Origin: Orientallactaga sibirica
Lineage: Eukaryota > Chordata > Mammalia > Rodentia > Dipodidae
DNA: 64,000 nt
Assembly: GCA_036365145.1 (NCBI GenBank)
Contig: JAEOAD010000004.1
Location: forward strand, 53,337,501-53,401,500
Reading direction: 5' to 3'
The position numbers were made by a program, and so were the translations under genes. Each line of letters begins with the position of its first letter. The stretch's first letter is position 1. Positions 23,509 through 35,655 of the stretch are shown piece by piece. Below the pieces are notes generated by a model. The model worked only from the letters and a program-made list of their open reading frames with translations. It was not told the origin of the DNA and did no database searches.

Positions 23509-24874
23509 ACCTAGGTTTTTTTTTAAACACAATATTGACAAAAAAAATTTAAAATCTTCTAAGTAATCCCGATGAACAATGAGATCTATGACTAAGAAAT
23601 GAGAAAAAATATTCCAGTAAATACCACTCTACCCAAACATTATGAATGACATATTAAAAATTATGAGGATGTTGTTGAAACTCAAATTAAGTAATGTAAC
23701 TAAAAAATTAAGGACATGTGGGTTCAGTCTTTTGAAAAGAATTTTAAAATCATGGTGTCCATAGGTTTTTATAAGTATTAAAAGAATGTATCACAGGGTT
23801 TCAATGACAGTCTCTTTTGAAACTTTAATATAAACTTAAAACCAAACTAACCTTTTAAACAATACATCTGAGAGCACCAATATAAACATATGAGTAGACT
23901 AATCTTTACTTATTTTTTATGCTTTGTTTGTTATTTACTAAATTTTTCTACAAAAATATCTTGATTTCATACATTGAGACATGAAATTTATAGAAATCAG
24001 TTTAATTTATATTTAAATGACTGCTGTTTCAGGCCTTGTAACATCATTGTTGGATGAAACAATCAGTCATTATTTCAAGCGGTGACACTTACAATATGGT
24101 AGCCCATTCCCTGCCTGTGGTTAACAGGAGCAAGTGGGTAGTAGAGACTGAAAGGATAGACAAATTCTCAGAAGCTGCACAGCCAACACCAAATCAAGGT
24201 GGCACACAAGTAGACATGCCATGGATAGAGAAGAACCATCTCTCAACTGTTTTCTAGTTCTTAACAGATTCACAACATGACATATTCCTAAACTCCATTG
24301 GAATCTTTCAAACAAAAATAATGCAAAATAACATATGGATTTGAGGCTTTCTGGTAGAAAAGGGAAAAGCCATTAATACATAGCTGAATGAAAGCAGAGC
24401 TCTCTGACAGGGAGATTGGTGCACAGCAGAGGATGTGCTGGGCCTACAATATTAACCATGGTGAGTCAATAAAGTCCAAGTTTTTGTTACTTAGCTCATC
24501 ATGGCCAAAAGTATTTTCTTCAAGGGCACAGACAAACTGCCCTCACCAATTGACTCATTTTCAACATGAGTTGATGAATGTGTGGGAGAAAACAAGATAA
24601 AAAATGTCTTTTGATTAGATCAGGAGAAGGGGAAGTCTGGTTCATCCATAGGTGGTGTTTGCTCTCGTGATGCCTCTAAGTTACTGGAGTTTACATGATA
24701 CTGCGGAGCTTCCAACTTAGAAAAGAAACAGAATTGTTGAGCTGAAATCATTCTTTCTGATCTACAACTTAAAATCAAGAATCTTTCTGAGCTATTAGGC
24801 GAGCATGAATTGTGAGACAGGCAAGGGGTATTTTGATGGGATGTGCAGAAAGGAAGCATCACAAGCAACGGTAT
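23509..24874. other. Unassigned unique sequence
   Basis: No repeat family recognised. The 67-codon (24054) and 70-codon (24388) frames carry no known motif and are within chance expectation. Confidence 0.45.
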
Positions 24875-25006
24875 GGTTTGGAAATGATGTGCCTCCCCAA
24901 AATACTTGGGTGGTGATATCTAGGTCCCAGGAGGTAGGTCTAGTCATTTCGAGGGGATTGGGTCATGAGGGCTCTGAGTTAATCAATGCTTTAATCCACT
25001 GGTAGA

Positions 25007-25380
25007 TGTGGTAAATGTAAAATGGCGCCTATAGATAGCTCCACATGTTTCTGATTAAAACTTCTGCTAGTCCCCAACTGGTGGATAATTTGGAAGGTGG
25101 AATCTTGCTGCAGCAAGCGTACTGCAGCTGGAGGCCAACCTTATGGCCGATTAGTCCAGCCCACTGTACGTTCAGAGCTAGTTCCCTCTTGATGTTCTCT
25201 TCCTCTGCTGCTGCTGCTGCTGCTGCTATATGAAGATGTGTGATGATTGCCTTGCTTTCTCCACCATGAGCAAACTCCCCTGGAAACTATAAGCTTCGGG
25301 AAGCCCTTTTCTCCACCAACTGCTTCTGGCCCAGAATTTTATCCCAACAGAGGAATGTAATTCCTACAGTTGGCCAAAAA
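25007..25380 (+). mobile_element. MaLR LTR nested in the MTD-like LTR
   Basis: Same family as 3374 and 14421: gctagtccccaactggtgga, caccatgagcaaactcccct and ctataagcttcggg are in place. Edges are approximate because no clean duplication could be read. Confidence 0.6.
25205..25225. repeat. (CTG)7 trinucleotide run
   Basis: Seven perfect CTG units inside the nested LTR, not in a coding frame. Confidence 0.95.
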
Positions 25381-25695
25381 TATGAGTAGTCTTTTGGAGG
25401 TGGCATAACTATGGAAGATGGGGCTTAGATGGATGAATCGATTTCTGATGGGAAGGGTGCGCTGTGGAGCAATATTTTGGTCTTAGTCCCTCTCTGTTGC
25501 TCTCTACTTTCTGGCAACCATAAGATGAGCAGCTGGGCTCTAAAATTCCCTTCCCTTATGAAATTATGCTTTACAAGGACCCAGAAACAATGGATCTAGT
25601 TTATAATGGACTGAAACCTTTGAAACTCTAACCCAAAACAAATCTTTTCTCTCTTCTCTTTCCATCAGGTTGTGGCCATGTTAACTAACACAAAT

Positions 25696-26310
25696 GATAC
25701 TATGCTATGGCAGGGAAATGGGGAGGGTGGGGAAAGTTCTATTGGAATCACAGGGTTCAGAAGCCATGACACATGAATGCTGAAACACGGTATTCATATG
25801 TGGCTGTGCACAATAATGCTGGTGTACATTTATATGACATGTTGGAGGTTTCCTGAAAGGTAATGATGTTACTCTGTGTTCTCATGCTATAATAGAGTAT
25901 TTACCTACTCTTGCTTTCTTTTTCCCAATTTTTCTATAGTTATTAAGAGTTTACAAGAGGATATGAATTTAGGAATGTTTTAAATTTATCATATGATGGA
26001 TCAAATAATCTTGAAAGCTACACCTCATTCCCAATACAAAAATTCTGCCTATGTTACTAAAGTGACAGCTGCTAAAGCATAGCAATGTTTTAATGGTAGG
26101 ATTACATCTTTTCTAAGATTGTGGGGTTAAGGAGGGGTATAGCAGAATATATGTATCCCAAGTGTTGGATTCTGCCCTGCATTTAGTAAAGAATTAATAA
26201 AATATACTCAAAAAGGATAAATTATGAATTATAAAATTTAATTGGAGGGAAGTCACAAACTGTGTGACTTACAAAACACACTCTCATATGGAAAAATGTA
26301 TAGTTTCACA
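25696..26310. other. Unassigned unique sequence
   Basis: Nothing recognised up to the start of the tandem repeat. Confidence 0.4.
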
Positions 26311-26744
26311 TAAGAGAATTGAGATTTTTGGAGAAAAACTAGAGTGGAGCTGAAAGCATGTGGAGGATGGAACTTAGATGTATAGGTAGGAAGACTCAGA
26401 AAGAACACACATGGCATCTGTCATGTGCTTTTGTCAAGAAGGAAACTATCAAAGCATAAGAGAAACTGAGAATTTTGGGAAGGAAAACCGGAGTAGAGTG
26501 GCAAGCCCATGGAGGATAGAACTGAGATGTAAACGCAGGGAGACTTAGAACACACATGGCATCCACCATGTGCTTTCCTGAAGAGGGAAAGTATCAAAGC
26601 AGAGGAGAAACTGAGGGTTGAGGGGGTGGAACTGGAGTAGAGCTGCAAGCACCTGGAGCATAGAACTTAGATGTATACATAGAAAGACTTAGAACACACA
26701 CGACATCTGCCATGTGCCTTCCTGTACAGGGAAAATATTAAAGC
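26311..26744. repeat. 145-bp tandem repeat, three copies
   Basis: Copies begin at about 26311, 26457 and 26602 (spacing 144-146, measured from the shared aaagc at 26451, 26596 and 26740). Each holds in order gagaaactgag, tggaggat(a/g)gaac, gagatgta or tagatgta, gaacacaca(t/c), catgtgctt or catgtgcct, and atcaaagc. Copies differ by scattered substitutions. It belongs to no interspersed family I know; the 75-codon minus-strand frame is a by-product. Confidence 0.85.
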
Positions 26745-27974
26745 AGAAATCAAGACATTCAGAGGAGAAATGGGTAATAAAGAGAGTTAAACTCACGGTT
26801 AATCTGAGTTTAAGGAAACTACACAGGTTGCAGGTCTAGAGTTAGTGAAAGCACCCATGCAGTAGATCAGACTCGGGGAAAATCACGTAAATAATCAAAC
26901 TGAGAAGAAACTGGAAAGCAGAGACAAGCAAAAGACCATCCAGACCAAGGAATTTGTATTATGCTTTCCCTCCTCCACCCAGGAGATGAGAGGGAGCCTA
27001 GAGTGACCCCCCCCCACACACACACACAAAGGGACATGTCAAGAGAGGGGGAGGGGCTGGAAGGCTGCAGCCTTTCCAGTATGCAAGAAGACCCAGTAGG
27101 CTAGTAAATTTGGAGGATGGACGCAAGGGTCAGTCCACCTGAAACGGCATTTTAAAAAAGCTAGCTTTCTCCTATTCTCCTTCAATACCAATGCTATTTA
27201 AGGATAGGATAACATCTTTTTTTTAATGTGCTGATTATTTGGTGCTTTAAATAAATAAGTATTCAAACATTGTACTTTTTTTGCACCCCTAAAGAGAACC
27301 GAGATTATATGGAAATAAAATTCAGTTTACATTTAGCATTAATTAAACCTTATTTCATCTGCATTGATTTATGAGTCCAGGTGACAGTAGCTAGCCCGGC
27401 ATTTGGTAGATTATTGAGGATCTTAAAGTCACAAGGACGAGTGAAGAAAATGGCCAATTTTCTCATTTCACTGTGAATATTAGACAGCTATGAAGTCCTT
27501 ATATAAAATGAAATGTGTTATTCTCCTTTGTATGTTTTATTTTTCATTTTGGTCTTCATAGAGTATCATGTAGACTTCATGTCTAAATGTCACCAAATAT
27601 TAAAACAGGAAATGAGTTCTGGAAATTTTTTATACAGATTATTTTCATTTTCACTTTTTAAATGAATCTTGGTTGCAGTAAACAATGCTCATGTAAAAAA
27701 TGAACGCAGTAACTTTTTCTAAATTTCTGATGACCTGGTTGAGTATTGACATTGGACAGGGAAAAAGAAAACCTGACAAGATTTCTGTGTGGGAGACCTG
27801 GTGAAGGAAGTGGTCTAGGAGAGAAGAAGCTACAAGAAGCGGGCTGTTAATGCATTTGACTCTACCGTGGCTCAAAGGGCATAGACAAACCAAACCCAGG
27901 AATGCAATGTTCATCTCAACATTTTCAAACTTTTCAACTCACTTAAGACTCCTTCTCTCATTCACAAATTTTGT
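26745..27974. other. Unassigned unique sequence with short C/CA run
   Basis: A C9 run followed by CA repeats lies at 27007-27027. The flank right of the tandem repeat (26761-26785) still echoes the unit start. Otherwise nothing was recognised. Confidence 0.4.
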
Positions 27975-28062
27975 TAATGATGGCAGATCACCTCATTGTT
28001 GTGAGAATGAACTGAAACAATATAAAGGATTTAGCATGGGAGCCTCAATAAGCATTCCACAA
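27975..28062 (+). repeat. MIR fragment
   Basis: cctcattgttgtgagaatga, aaggatttagcatggg and cctcaataagcat follow the MIR 3' half. This MIR underlies the chance 102-codon frame at 27850. Confidence 0.5.
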
Positions 28063-28688
28063 ATAACTTCTGTTTACTCTCTTTGGACTAAAGAAACAAA
28101 GTCCTTGTTTTATCAAAGTCTGGAATCTGTTAAATATCAACTTTCCCTCAATGATTAAATCCCTGCTGAACTTTTACATCAGATGTTTGTGTTAATTGAA
28201 TAATGATGCAAGGTGTCTCCATGCAGTTAGATTTGACACTATAATCTAATGTTGACCTTGTAGCTTAAGAATGGATTGTGTTCCTAAAGCCACATTGTTA
28301 ATTAACTAGGAAGATTTCAAAATACATGGTATCATCAAAACAATACATATATAATTCATCATTCACCTGACAGGTAAATAGTTCCGAAGACTTTACCAAC
28401 TTAGAATAATATCGCATAAGAATGCATGCAAAATACCTACCAAGTTGAAGTTTTGACAATATGTGATCACCCCAGACACTGAGAATAGTTTCTTGTAGGT
28501 GTCAGCTAATATGGGATCCTCTACAGCATGATGTCAGTAAGACTTAAGTTGCATAACCTTCCTGCCACCTCCTTTGCCATTGTCCTTTTCTTGGTCACCA
28601 TGAGCATATCATTCTTGACTTTAGTCCTTGTGTCTTGTCCCCACTCTACACACATACACACTTTCTCTTTTCCTTTAAGAACCATGTC
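28063..28688. other. Unassigned unique sequence
   Basis: No repeat or exon recognised. Confidence 0.4.
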
Positions 28689-28898
28689 TCAGGCTAGAGA
28701 GATGGCTTAGTGGTTAAGATGCTTGACTGTGAAGCCTAAGGACCCAGGTTCCATTTTCCAGGTTCCATTTTCCAGGTCCCATGTAAGCCAGATGACGAAT
28801 GGTGGCACGTGCATCTGGAGTTTGTTTGCAGTGGCTAGAGGTCCTGGCATGTCAATTCTCTCTCTCTCTCTCTCCCTCTCTCTGTCCTCCTGTCTTTC

Positions 28899-28946
<48 letters not shown>

Positions 28947-28954
28947 AAATAAGT
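28689..28954 (+). repeat. ID-headed SINE with duplicated B-box segment
   Basis: Complete copy with a long (TC)n and an (AAAT)11-type tail. The segment ggttccattttcca occurs twice in tandem at about 28748-28775, at the place of the pol III B box. The copy at 61760 carries an equivalent duplication. Confidence 0.9.
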
Positions 28955-29799
28955 CAGAAAAAATTAAAAAGAAATATATCTCTCTGTTGTTAATATTATT
29001 TACTGTTCTTTTCCTCCTGGCAAGTTCAGAATTTGGCACAGTTATAACTCCATGTGACCATCTTCTGAATCTCTACATATCATTTTATTTTCAGGGCAGT
29101 ACAAATAACAGTTTATAGCCAGGATATCCATAGAAACTAATGACCATGACATATCCTACCCTATACATCTTTTCATCCCACCACATTCCTCCTGTTTTCA
29201 TTTTGGCTTTACAGAAAATTAAAGTATCTATCATTTATACCTCAAAAAAAAAGTGGAGTTACAGAGCTTGAGATTCCAAGAATGGGATGGAAAAGGGGAC
29301 AGAAGAAAACCAGATATCTTACCACACAGGAGGTTAAGACACAAGTAGGAAAAGTTTAAGCAATAAGTTATTGAATAAATGAATACAGGTCAAGTGAGCT
29401 TAGAAAACTGCAGAGATAGATTGTTGCATGTTACCGCCTCTTCTTTCTGGACCCCCATTGTCAGATGGGAAGGGTCAAGAACATCTGTGTATTGTCAGTA
29501 TCCCATGGGAAAATGATGTCCCATGGGAAAAATGGATATCCTCTGCTCATTTTTTTAATTTTAATTTTTATTTTTGCATGGAGAGCACATTGTGCTGAAA
29601 ACATTTGTGATCATGTTCTGTCAATTCTTAATCTAGGCAATCCCAGGTAATTCTTCCATTTTTTAAAGGATCTTTTATCATTTGAGAAATGACAAATGTG
29701 AAAAGGATAAATATAGTTTTAATTAAAATATACAGTAAGACCCACAACTTGGAAGTGTGGATCATTCAGGCATTTAGACCTAGGTATTTTTTGGATGTG
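28955..29799. other. Unassigned unique sequence
   Basis: Includes a short local duplication (cccatgggaaaa, twice near 29502-29530). Nothing else recognised. Confidence 0.4.
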
Positions 29800-30146
29800 T
29801 TTGTGTAGTATCCATGTGTGTATAGATGTCTATATGTGTATGGATATATGTGAACGTGTGTGCATGTGTGTGTATAGAGGCCAGAGGTTGATATTTGGTT
29901 TCTTTCTCAATCATTTTCATCTTATTGTTTTTAACTCCAGGTCTCTGGCTGAATTGGGAGCTCACTAATTTGGCTAGATTAGCTAGCCAATAAATTCTAG
30001 GGATCCTCGTGTATCTGCCTGCTCAGTACTGAGATTATAGGCACACCACCATGTCTGACTTTCATGTGGGTTCTGTAGATCTGAACTCAGATCCTCATAT
30101 TTCAAGGCAATTATTTTACTGACTGAGCCATTCTCCCAGCCCCATT
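29800..30146 (-). repeat. B4 SINE (B1+ID composite), antisense
   Basis: TG-rich start, then gaggccagaggttgatattt, gggatcctcgtgtatctgcc, attataggcacaccaccatg, tctgaactcagatcctcat and gactgagccattctcccagc. This is the full reversed B4 order. Confidence 0.85.
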
Positions 30147-30763
30147 TTTCAAGAAGGTCCCATGCAAGGAGGAACACGTAAGCATATACCCATAATCAGC
30201 CATTAGTCTGGGAGTATGTGGTGCACTGCCACCGAGAGCACCTGGATGGCTGATAATTTTCTTTCCCTACTAAAAACATTTGGATGTCTTGGTGACACAG
30301 AATAAGAAGAACATAATTATCTATCATGGTTCTTCCACTCCTTACTTTAGTTAAGAGCCCATCAGGCATAAAGGAATAATAAGAAAATCATTATGCCTGC
30401 ACTTCCATTCAATCCAAGTCACTGAAGGCATTCACTGAGCCCAGAGCATCCTTTACAGAAGAATAAGGAGGATGCACACATCTTTTTTTAAGCATATATT
30501 ATACTTGCCAGGGTCAACAGCGCATTAATGGCTGAGTTGTAGTCTAGTGAGACTTATTAAGGCCATTTGCTAAAAGAATGTGTATTAAGTCACCTGGCTC
30601 ACTTTGAAATTTGTTTTATTTATTTATTTTGTTGTTTCCTAACAAATGCCACATGAGTGAGATCATAATGAGTTTAATTCAAGTCAATGGCAGCTGATAA
30701 TTCAATGTTATAAATGTAATTCAGAAACAAACAAAACTCCAAAGTGAAGACATAAAAAAGCCA
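30147..30763. other. Unassigned unique sequence
   Basis: No repeat or coding signal recognised. Confidence 0.4.
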
Positions 30764-30782
30764 CTTAAATATAAGATTTTTA

Positions 30783-30835
30783 AAACATTTTTTTATATTT
30801 TATTTACTTGAGAGAGAGAAAGAGGCAGAGAGAGG

Positions 30836-30867
<32 letters not shown>

Positions 30868-31017
30868 ATGGGTGTGCCAGGGCCTCCAGCCACTGTAAAC
30901 GAACTGCAGATGTGCGCCTCCCCTGTGTATCTGGCTTACGTGAGTCCTGGAGAATCAAACCAGGAACCTTTGGCTATATAAGCAAATTCATTAACTGCTC
31001 ATCCATCTCTCCAGCCC
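30783..31017 (-). repeat. ID-headed SINE, antisense
   Basis: Long AG tract (reversed TC tail), reversed body and ctccagccc end. Flanked by an imperfect duplication, cttaaatataagattttta / cttaaatgtaagtttta (30764-30782 and 31018-31034). Confidence 0.9.
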
Positions 31018-31035
31018 CTTAAATGTAAGTTTTAA

Positions 31036-31982
31036 TTGTGTTCATAAAATTACCAAGTATAATTATGGGCTGTTGTAATGCAAATTTTTTTTTTTTTTTA
31101 GTCTTTGCTATGTTACTTGTTCCAAGTAAAGGGTTTTGAAATATGACAATTTTTAGGGCACCCAACAATATGTCTACATGTAATTAGTACTCACTAAATA
31201 TGAATTCAGAACAGGAATGATTTATATTTGCTACCTTTGGGAAAAGTCAAATTACAAAAACACTCAAAAGGAAGATAGCAAACAGCTAAGTGGAAAAATA
31301 GCAACTGAAACTAAGCAGGAAGAAGATGACTTCATTAAGATGACTCACAATATGTGATACTCCAATCAAGCTAGACAGTTACCTTGTCCTAGAAAGACTT
31401 CATGTGAGTTGTAATGAGGTTAAATATTATGAAGAATTTATAACTTTGCAGGATGTACTATTAAGTGCCATGTATAATTAAAATAATAATTTGAATATGA
31501 TTCATTTCTAAAACAAATGGATATAATATATAAAGGGATTTAAGGCTCTTGATTATCACCTGTGGGTTCCTTCTCAGATCTGCAACATTGAAAATCATTT
31601 CATCTTTCTACAAAATCTAGCCAAATGTTTGTATTATTTATATATTATACTATTCCAATAGCCTATTAAATCTATGCTTGTTCTAATCCAAGTTATTGGT
31701 TTTTATCATGTATTGAACTGTACTGGGCCATTTGAGAGGAGTTCCCAGATTAAAATTATAAACTAGGGAAACATATTACACTTGCCACCCTATTCACATC
31801 ATATTTACATGGTCTATGTGGTTTATATTCTTCATAAAATCTAGAGCCAATAATCACTCTCTTATAAGAAATTAAAATATGTTGTTGAAACATATAAAAT
31901 GAAAAGATGAAATAATCACATCATGAATTGAGAAACTCATTATGGAAATTCCCATCAGCCAACCACCAACTCTTTTTAAAAA
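31036..31982. other. Unassigned AT-rich sequence
   Basis: A poly-T run at 31086-31099; nothing else recognised. Confidence 0.4.
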
Positions 31983-31997
31983 AAAAATGTTAGTCTC

Positions 31998-32155
31998 AGC
32001 CAGGCATGGTGGTGTACGCCTTTAATCCCAGCACTCTGGAGGCAGAGGTAGGAGGATCAGTTTGAGGCCACCCTGATGCTACATAGTGAGTTCCAAATCA
32101 GCCTGGCCTAGTATGAATTCCTACCTCGAACAATCAAAACAACAACAACAACAAC
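31998..32155 (+). repeat. B1 SINE with perfect 15-bp duplication
   Basis: agccaggcatggtggtgtac to a (CAA)n tail. Bounded by aaaaatgttagtctc at 31983-31997 and 32156-32170 with no mismatch. The body is about 140 bases, as expected for a rodent B1 monomer. Confidence 0.95.
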
Positions 32156-32170
32156 AAAAATGTTAGTCTC

Positions 32171-33586
32171 GAGGTAAAGAAATAAATGTTCCGTTCTCTA
32201 AAGAGTACCAAAGCACTTCAAAAATAAGACACAGAAAGTTTGAATTCTGAAATATTTAAATTTAGCTTGATGTCACAGAACTCCAAATACCTCTTTGATT
32301 TCATATTGATGTTTTAAGTTAAATTTATAATGAGTTGTTTATATACCTGCATATTTGGGATGCATTCTTCATATTCCATGATGAAAATATTTTACATAAT
32401 TTCTGAATAATAAATGATGAACTATGATCTTCTCTGTGCATAGTAAATGTTAAATGCTGCATTGTTTGCAGACATTAAGCCATGAGTGTTATTTGAGATC
32501 TTACAAAATCCTGACCCCTTTAAAAGCCAAACAGCACTACACAGGCCTTCCCTAGCAACAGTATTCATAATGGTGATCTCTGGCAGTCAGTCAAGCTAAA
32601 TAAACCATCAAGAATTCCAAGCCAGAAATGAGTTGTTGAGGGCTCCCGTTATCATGTCGGGACCGAGGTCATGGAGGAAACCGGAATGTTATTTTCACTA
32701 GTGCTGGCCTGCCAGTTAGTGCTGGAATTAGATTTTAGTGAAGGTGAACTTCACCATAGCTGATACTGGCAGAAATGCACTCAAAATCCTTGTAAGGGCA
32801 TCACAAAGGTGTGTGGATTACAGAAAGGTGAATCTACCCCCTTGCCTGTTTCTCTGTTCCTTGTATTGAGTGTCTCCTGTTGATCTAGAAAACCTTGGCT
32901 ATGTACCAGAGTTTATGATCCCCAATTTGTCTGCTAGTACTGGCATTCAAATGGAAACATCCTGAACACAGTGTCGTCACACTCTAGGGACCTTAAGCCT
33001 TGCTGTAACACTGGATAGACGTTAGCAAGTTAGTTTGTAAAGTGGGATGCTCAAAAAGACGATGTTTTTTACAGTTAGAATGTCATTGTCTTAAAGGGAA
33101 GCTTTATAAAACATTACTGCCTCCTCACATGCTGGGTCAATAAAGCATCTTAGCAGGTGAAAAGGGCAGGCAGTGGAGGTTCTGACTTTCTTTCCAAGCA
33201 CATGATTCCTATTCTCAAGCTTTTCTGGAAGTAGCTTAAGAATTATAGATGGACAGGAAAAGAGTATAAACTCCCACATCTAAAAGGTGACTGTGCATGC
33301 AGAATGTTATTTCCTTTCCTGTCTATTGACACCAACTGGCTCCATTATTCTAATTTTTCAAAAGCTTTGACAGCAGAATATCAAAGCATGTGATGAAAAT
33401 CTTCACTTGTAAGATGTCATTTATAGCAACAGCAATGGATGATGTGGGTTATTATTAGAGCACATAGCATAAGTAAGATCTAAAAATTATGAAAGGATTA
33501 TATAGCTATAGGGTAATACAATTCATATTTACAATGTTTTTGTCTGTGAAGGTAAGTCTACAATGGTAGTATTTAAAGCCAGTGCC
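32171..33586. other. Unassigned unique sequence
   Basis: A 1.4-kb stretch with no recognised repeat, exon or RNA gene. Confidence 0.45.
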
Positions 33587-33612
33587 AAAAAAAAAAAAAA
33601 AAAAAAAAAAAA
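33587..33612. repeat. A26 homopolymer
   Basis: An isolated pure A run with no recognisable retroposon body immediately upstream. Confidence 0.9.
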
Positions 33613-33713
33613 GCTTTGAATTTCCTTTCCTTGAGATCATGTGTTTGTAAAGCAGTAACCCAGTGCTAAAACCAGATATTTTCCTTGTCTTCTAGTTCAA
33701 GCTCCAAGATAGT

Positions 33714-33784
33714 ATTTTTTCTTTCTTTCCTTCTTTTTTCTTTCTTTTCTTTTCTTTTCTTTTCTTTTCTTTTCTTTTCTTTTT
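33714..33784. repeat. (TTTTC)n pyrimidine tract
   Basis: About 70 bases of pure pyrimidine, mostly TTTTC/TTTCT units, on the plus strand. Confidence 0.92.
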
Positions 33785-34009
33785 GCAGAAATAAACCTTA
33801 AAATAAGTCCTGTGCTTTCAAATTAATAGTGATCTTTTCCCCTGGCTAGTTTAGCTTTAGTAATGTTTACACATACATGGTTTCAATATCTCATCAGGAA
33901 TGCATTACTTATTACAATTTCAGATATTGCAAATATATTGGGTTTGATTCAAAATCTTTATTGACATATTGATGGAAGAAGAGAATTAGTACAATTAAGA
34001 TGCATTGGA

Positions 34010-34027
34010 GCCCATTCTCTCTCTCTC

Positions 34028-34066
<39 letters not shown>

Positions 34067-34305
34067 AATATATTTTTAAAAAACAGACAAAGAAAAGGGC
34101 TGGAGAGATGGCTTAGCAGTTAAGGCATTTGTCTGCAAAACCAAAGGATCCCAGTTCCACTCTCCAGGACCCACATAAGCCAAATGCACAAGAGGGCGCA
34201 TGCATCTGGAGTTCATTTGCAGTGGCTGGAGGCCCTGGCGTGCCCATTCTCTCTCTCTCTCTCCCTCTTTCTCTCTCTCAAATTAATAAATAAAATATAC
34301 TTTAA
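34010..34305 (+). repeat. Tandem SINE dimer: truncated monomer plus full ID-headed SINE
   Basis: The duplication aagatgcattgga (33997-34009 and 34306-34318, exact) encloses two units. The first is only the 3' end of an ID-headed SINE: gcccattctctctctctc and (AAAT)n to about 34080. A short A-rich spacer follows, then a complete SINE from about 34098 (gggctggagagatggctta) to its own (TC)n and A-rich tail. One enclosing duplication implies both units arrived together. Confidence 0.9.
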
Positions 34306-34318
34306 AAGATGCATTGGA

Positions 34319-34982
34319 ATGAGTATTAAAAAAAAGAATTTATAAAAGAATGAGGCCAATCATCTGATGTAAACATGGCTTGGTGAGCAGGAAAAGATCT
34401 CTCTAGGAAGCTAAGATGTGAGGGCAGAGGTGAAACTCTTTGTTATACCTGCTGGATAGGCAATAATAAGCCAACATGAACTTGAAGTCTTGACAACTTA
34501 TCATATTTCATATTCTTTTTAAAACACTATTTCTGGTTTATTTATTACTCTATTGAGTTTGATAGAATGACCTTTGGCCTGGCTCTGGAACACTAACAGG
34601 CATTTTCATATCAGTCTAACATCAACATTTGAAATACACCAAAACCAAATATTCTCAAGATTATAAATAGCCTGTTACATCATGTCCTCAAAAATTATAG
34701 TCTGAGATGCAAAGGGTCTTCTATGACTGATTTTTGAAGGTTTTATTTTTTAGAGTGACCTACGGAAACAACATGTTCTTTGTGAGAAATGTCATTCTCT
34801 CTCTTTCTCTCACGGTCTGTACTGATTGGTATCCCACATGGAGGTTCAGGCACTCACCAGCAATAGCTGACTAGACTTGATACATGTTTTGTGAACAATG
34901 CTGAATGCTGTGAGAGAAGGGGCTAGCTGAATTCTATCACTACCCTCTTCTTGCTTCCAACTAATGGCCAATTTAGCATGTG
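34319..34982. other. Unassigned unique sequence
   Basis: Nothing recognised. Confidence 0.4.
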
Positions 34983-35134
34983 AGCCAGGAAGGGTGGCCC
35001 ATTCCTGTTATCCTAGCACTCAGGAGATGAATGCAGGAAGATCAGGGGTTTAAGGCCAGCTTGAGCAACATACCAAATTCAAGGCCTATTTGGGCTATTT
35101 GATACCCTGTCTCAAAAAAAAAAAAAAAAAAAAA
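34983..35134 (+). repeat. Diverged B1-like SINE
   Basis: gccaggaagggtggcccatt, atcctagcactcaggag, caggaagatcaggggtt and accctgtctc, followed by an A run. More diverged than the other B1 copies. Confidence 0.75.
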
Positions 35135-35655
35135 GCCAAACCAATAACAACAACAAAATACCCAGGATGTATGCAACTATTTGGGTCAAACAACTGAACT
35201 GTGTTGGGAAATTTAATAATCTACCTTCAAAAGCTGCGCTAGAAAAGAGGCAGAATTTCTTTCCTGACAAGGACAGAAACCTTGCCCTAGCACATGAGAG
35301 GAAAGAGATACCATGCTCTCTATTATATACAAATGGGATAAAACAAAGAATATATAGCCTCTTTCCAGATTTGGTCATAAAGTAAGCTGAGCCGTTAGCA
35401 ACTAAGAGTTGTTCAGTTTCTAATGATCAGTCTCACTGCTTTCAGGGTACAAGACTAAGGTCTCTGGTGGAGACCTTATAAATCAACCGGGTACAAATGC
35501 TGGAACTTCACGTTATGTTGGCATCAATAAACTGATCTCAAACTCCTTTTTAATAAGTACATACATTTAGTTATCACACTTTACAATTTCATTTGGAGTT
35601 GGTCAGACCTATTTTTGTTTGTTTCTGGGTTGTAACTGCATTTTGAAGTAAGGAA
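35135..35655. other. Unassigned unique sequence
   Basis: Overlapping frames on opposite strands (35112-35385) look open by chance; nothing recognised. Confidence 0.4.

Larger units (their letters stand above)
24875..25695 (+). mobile_element. MTD-like MaLR LTR, split by another LTR
   Basis: First part 24875-25006 (tatggtttggaaatgatgtg, gattgggtcatgagggct). Second part about 25383-25695 (ggcaaccataagatgagcag, atggactgaaacctttgaaa, gttaactaacaca). The order matches MTD-type LTRs, with the nested LTR occupying the gap. Confidence 0.6.

Noticed and set aside
26311..26744. Regularly spaced repeat considered as a CRISPR-like array
   Set aside because: Eukaryotic context, unit of 145 bases without a repeat/spacer division; the whole unit is repeated.
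27850..28158. 102-codon open frame
   Set aside because: Overlaps a MIR fragment and shows no protein similarity I recognise.
33587..33612. Poly-A run as the tail of a processed pseudogene
   Set aside because: The several hundred bases upstream show no coding remnant or retroposon body, and no flanking duplication was found.
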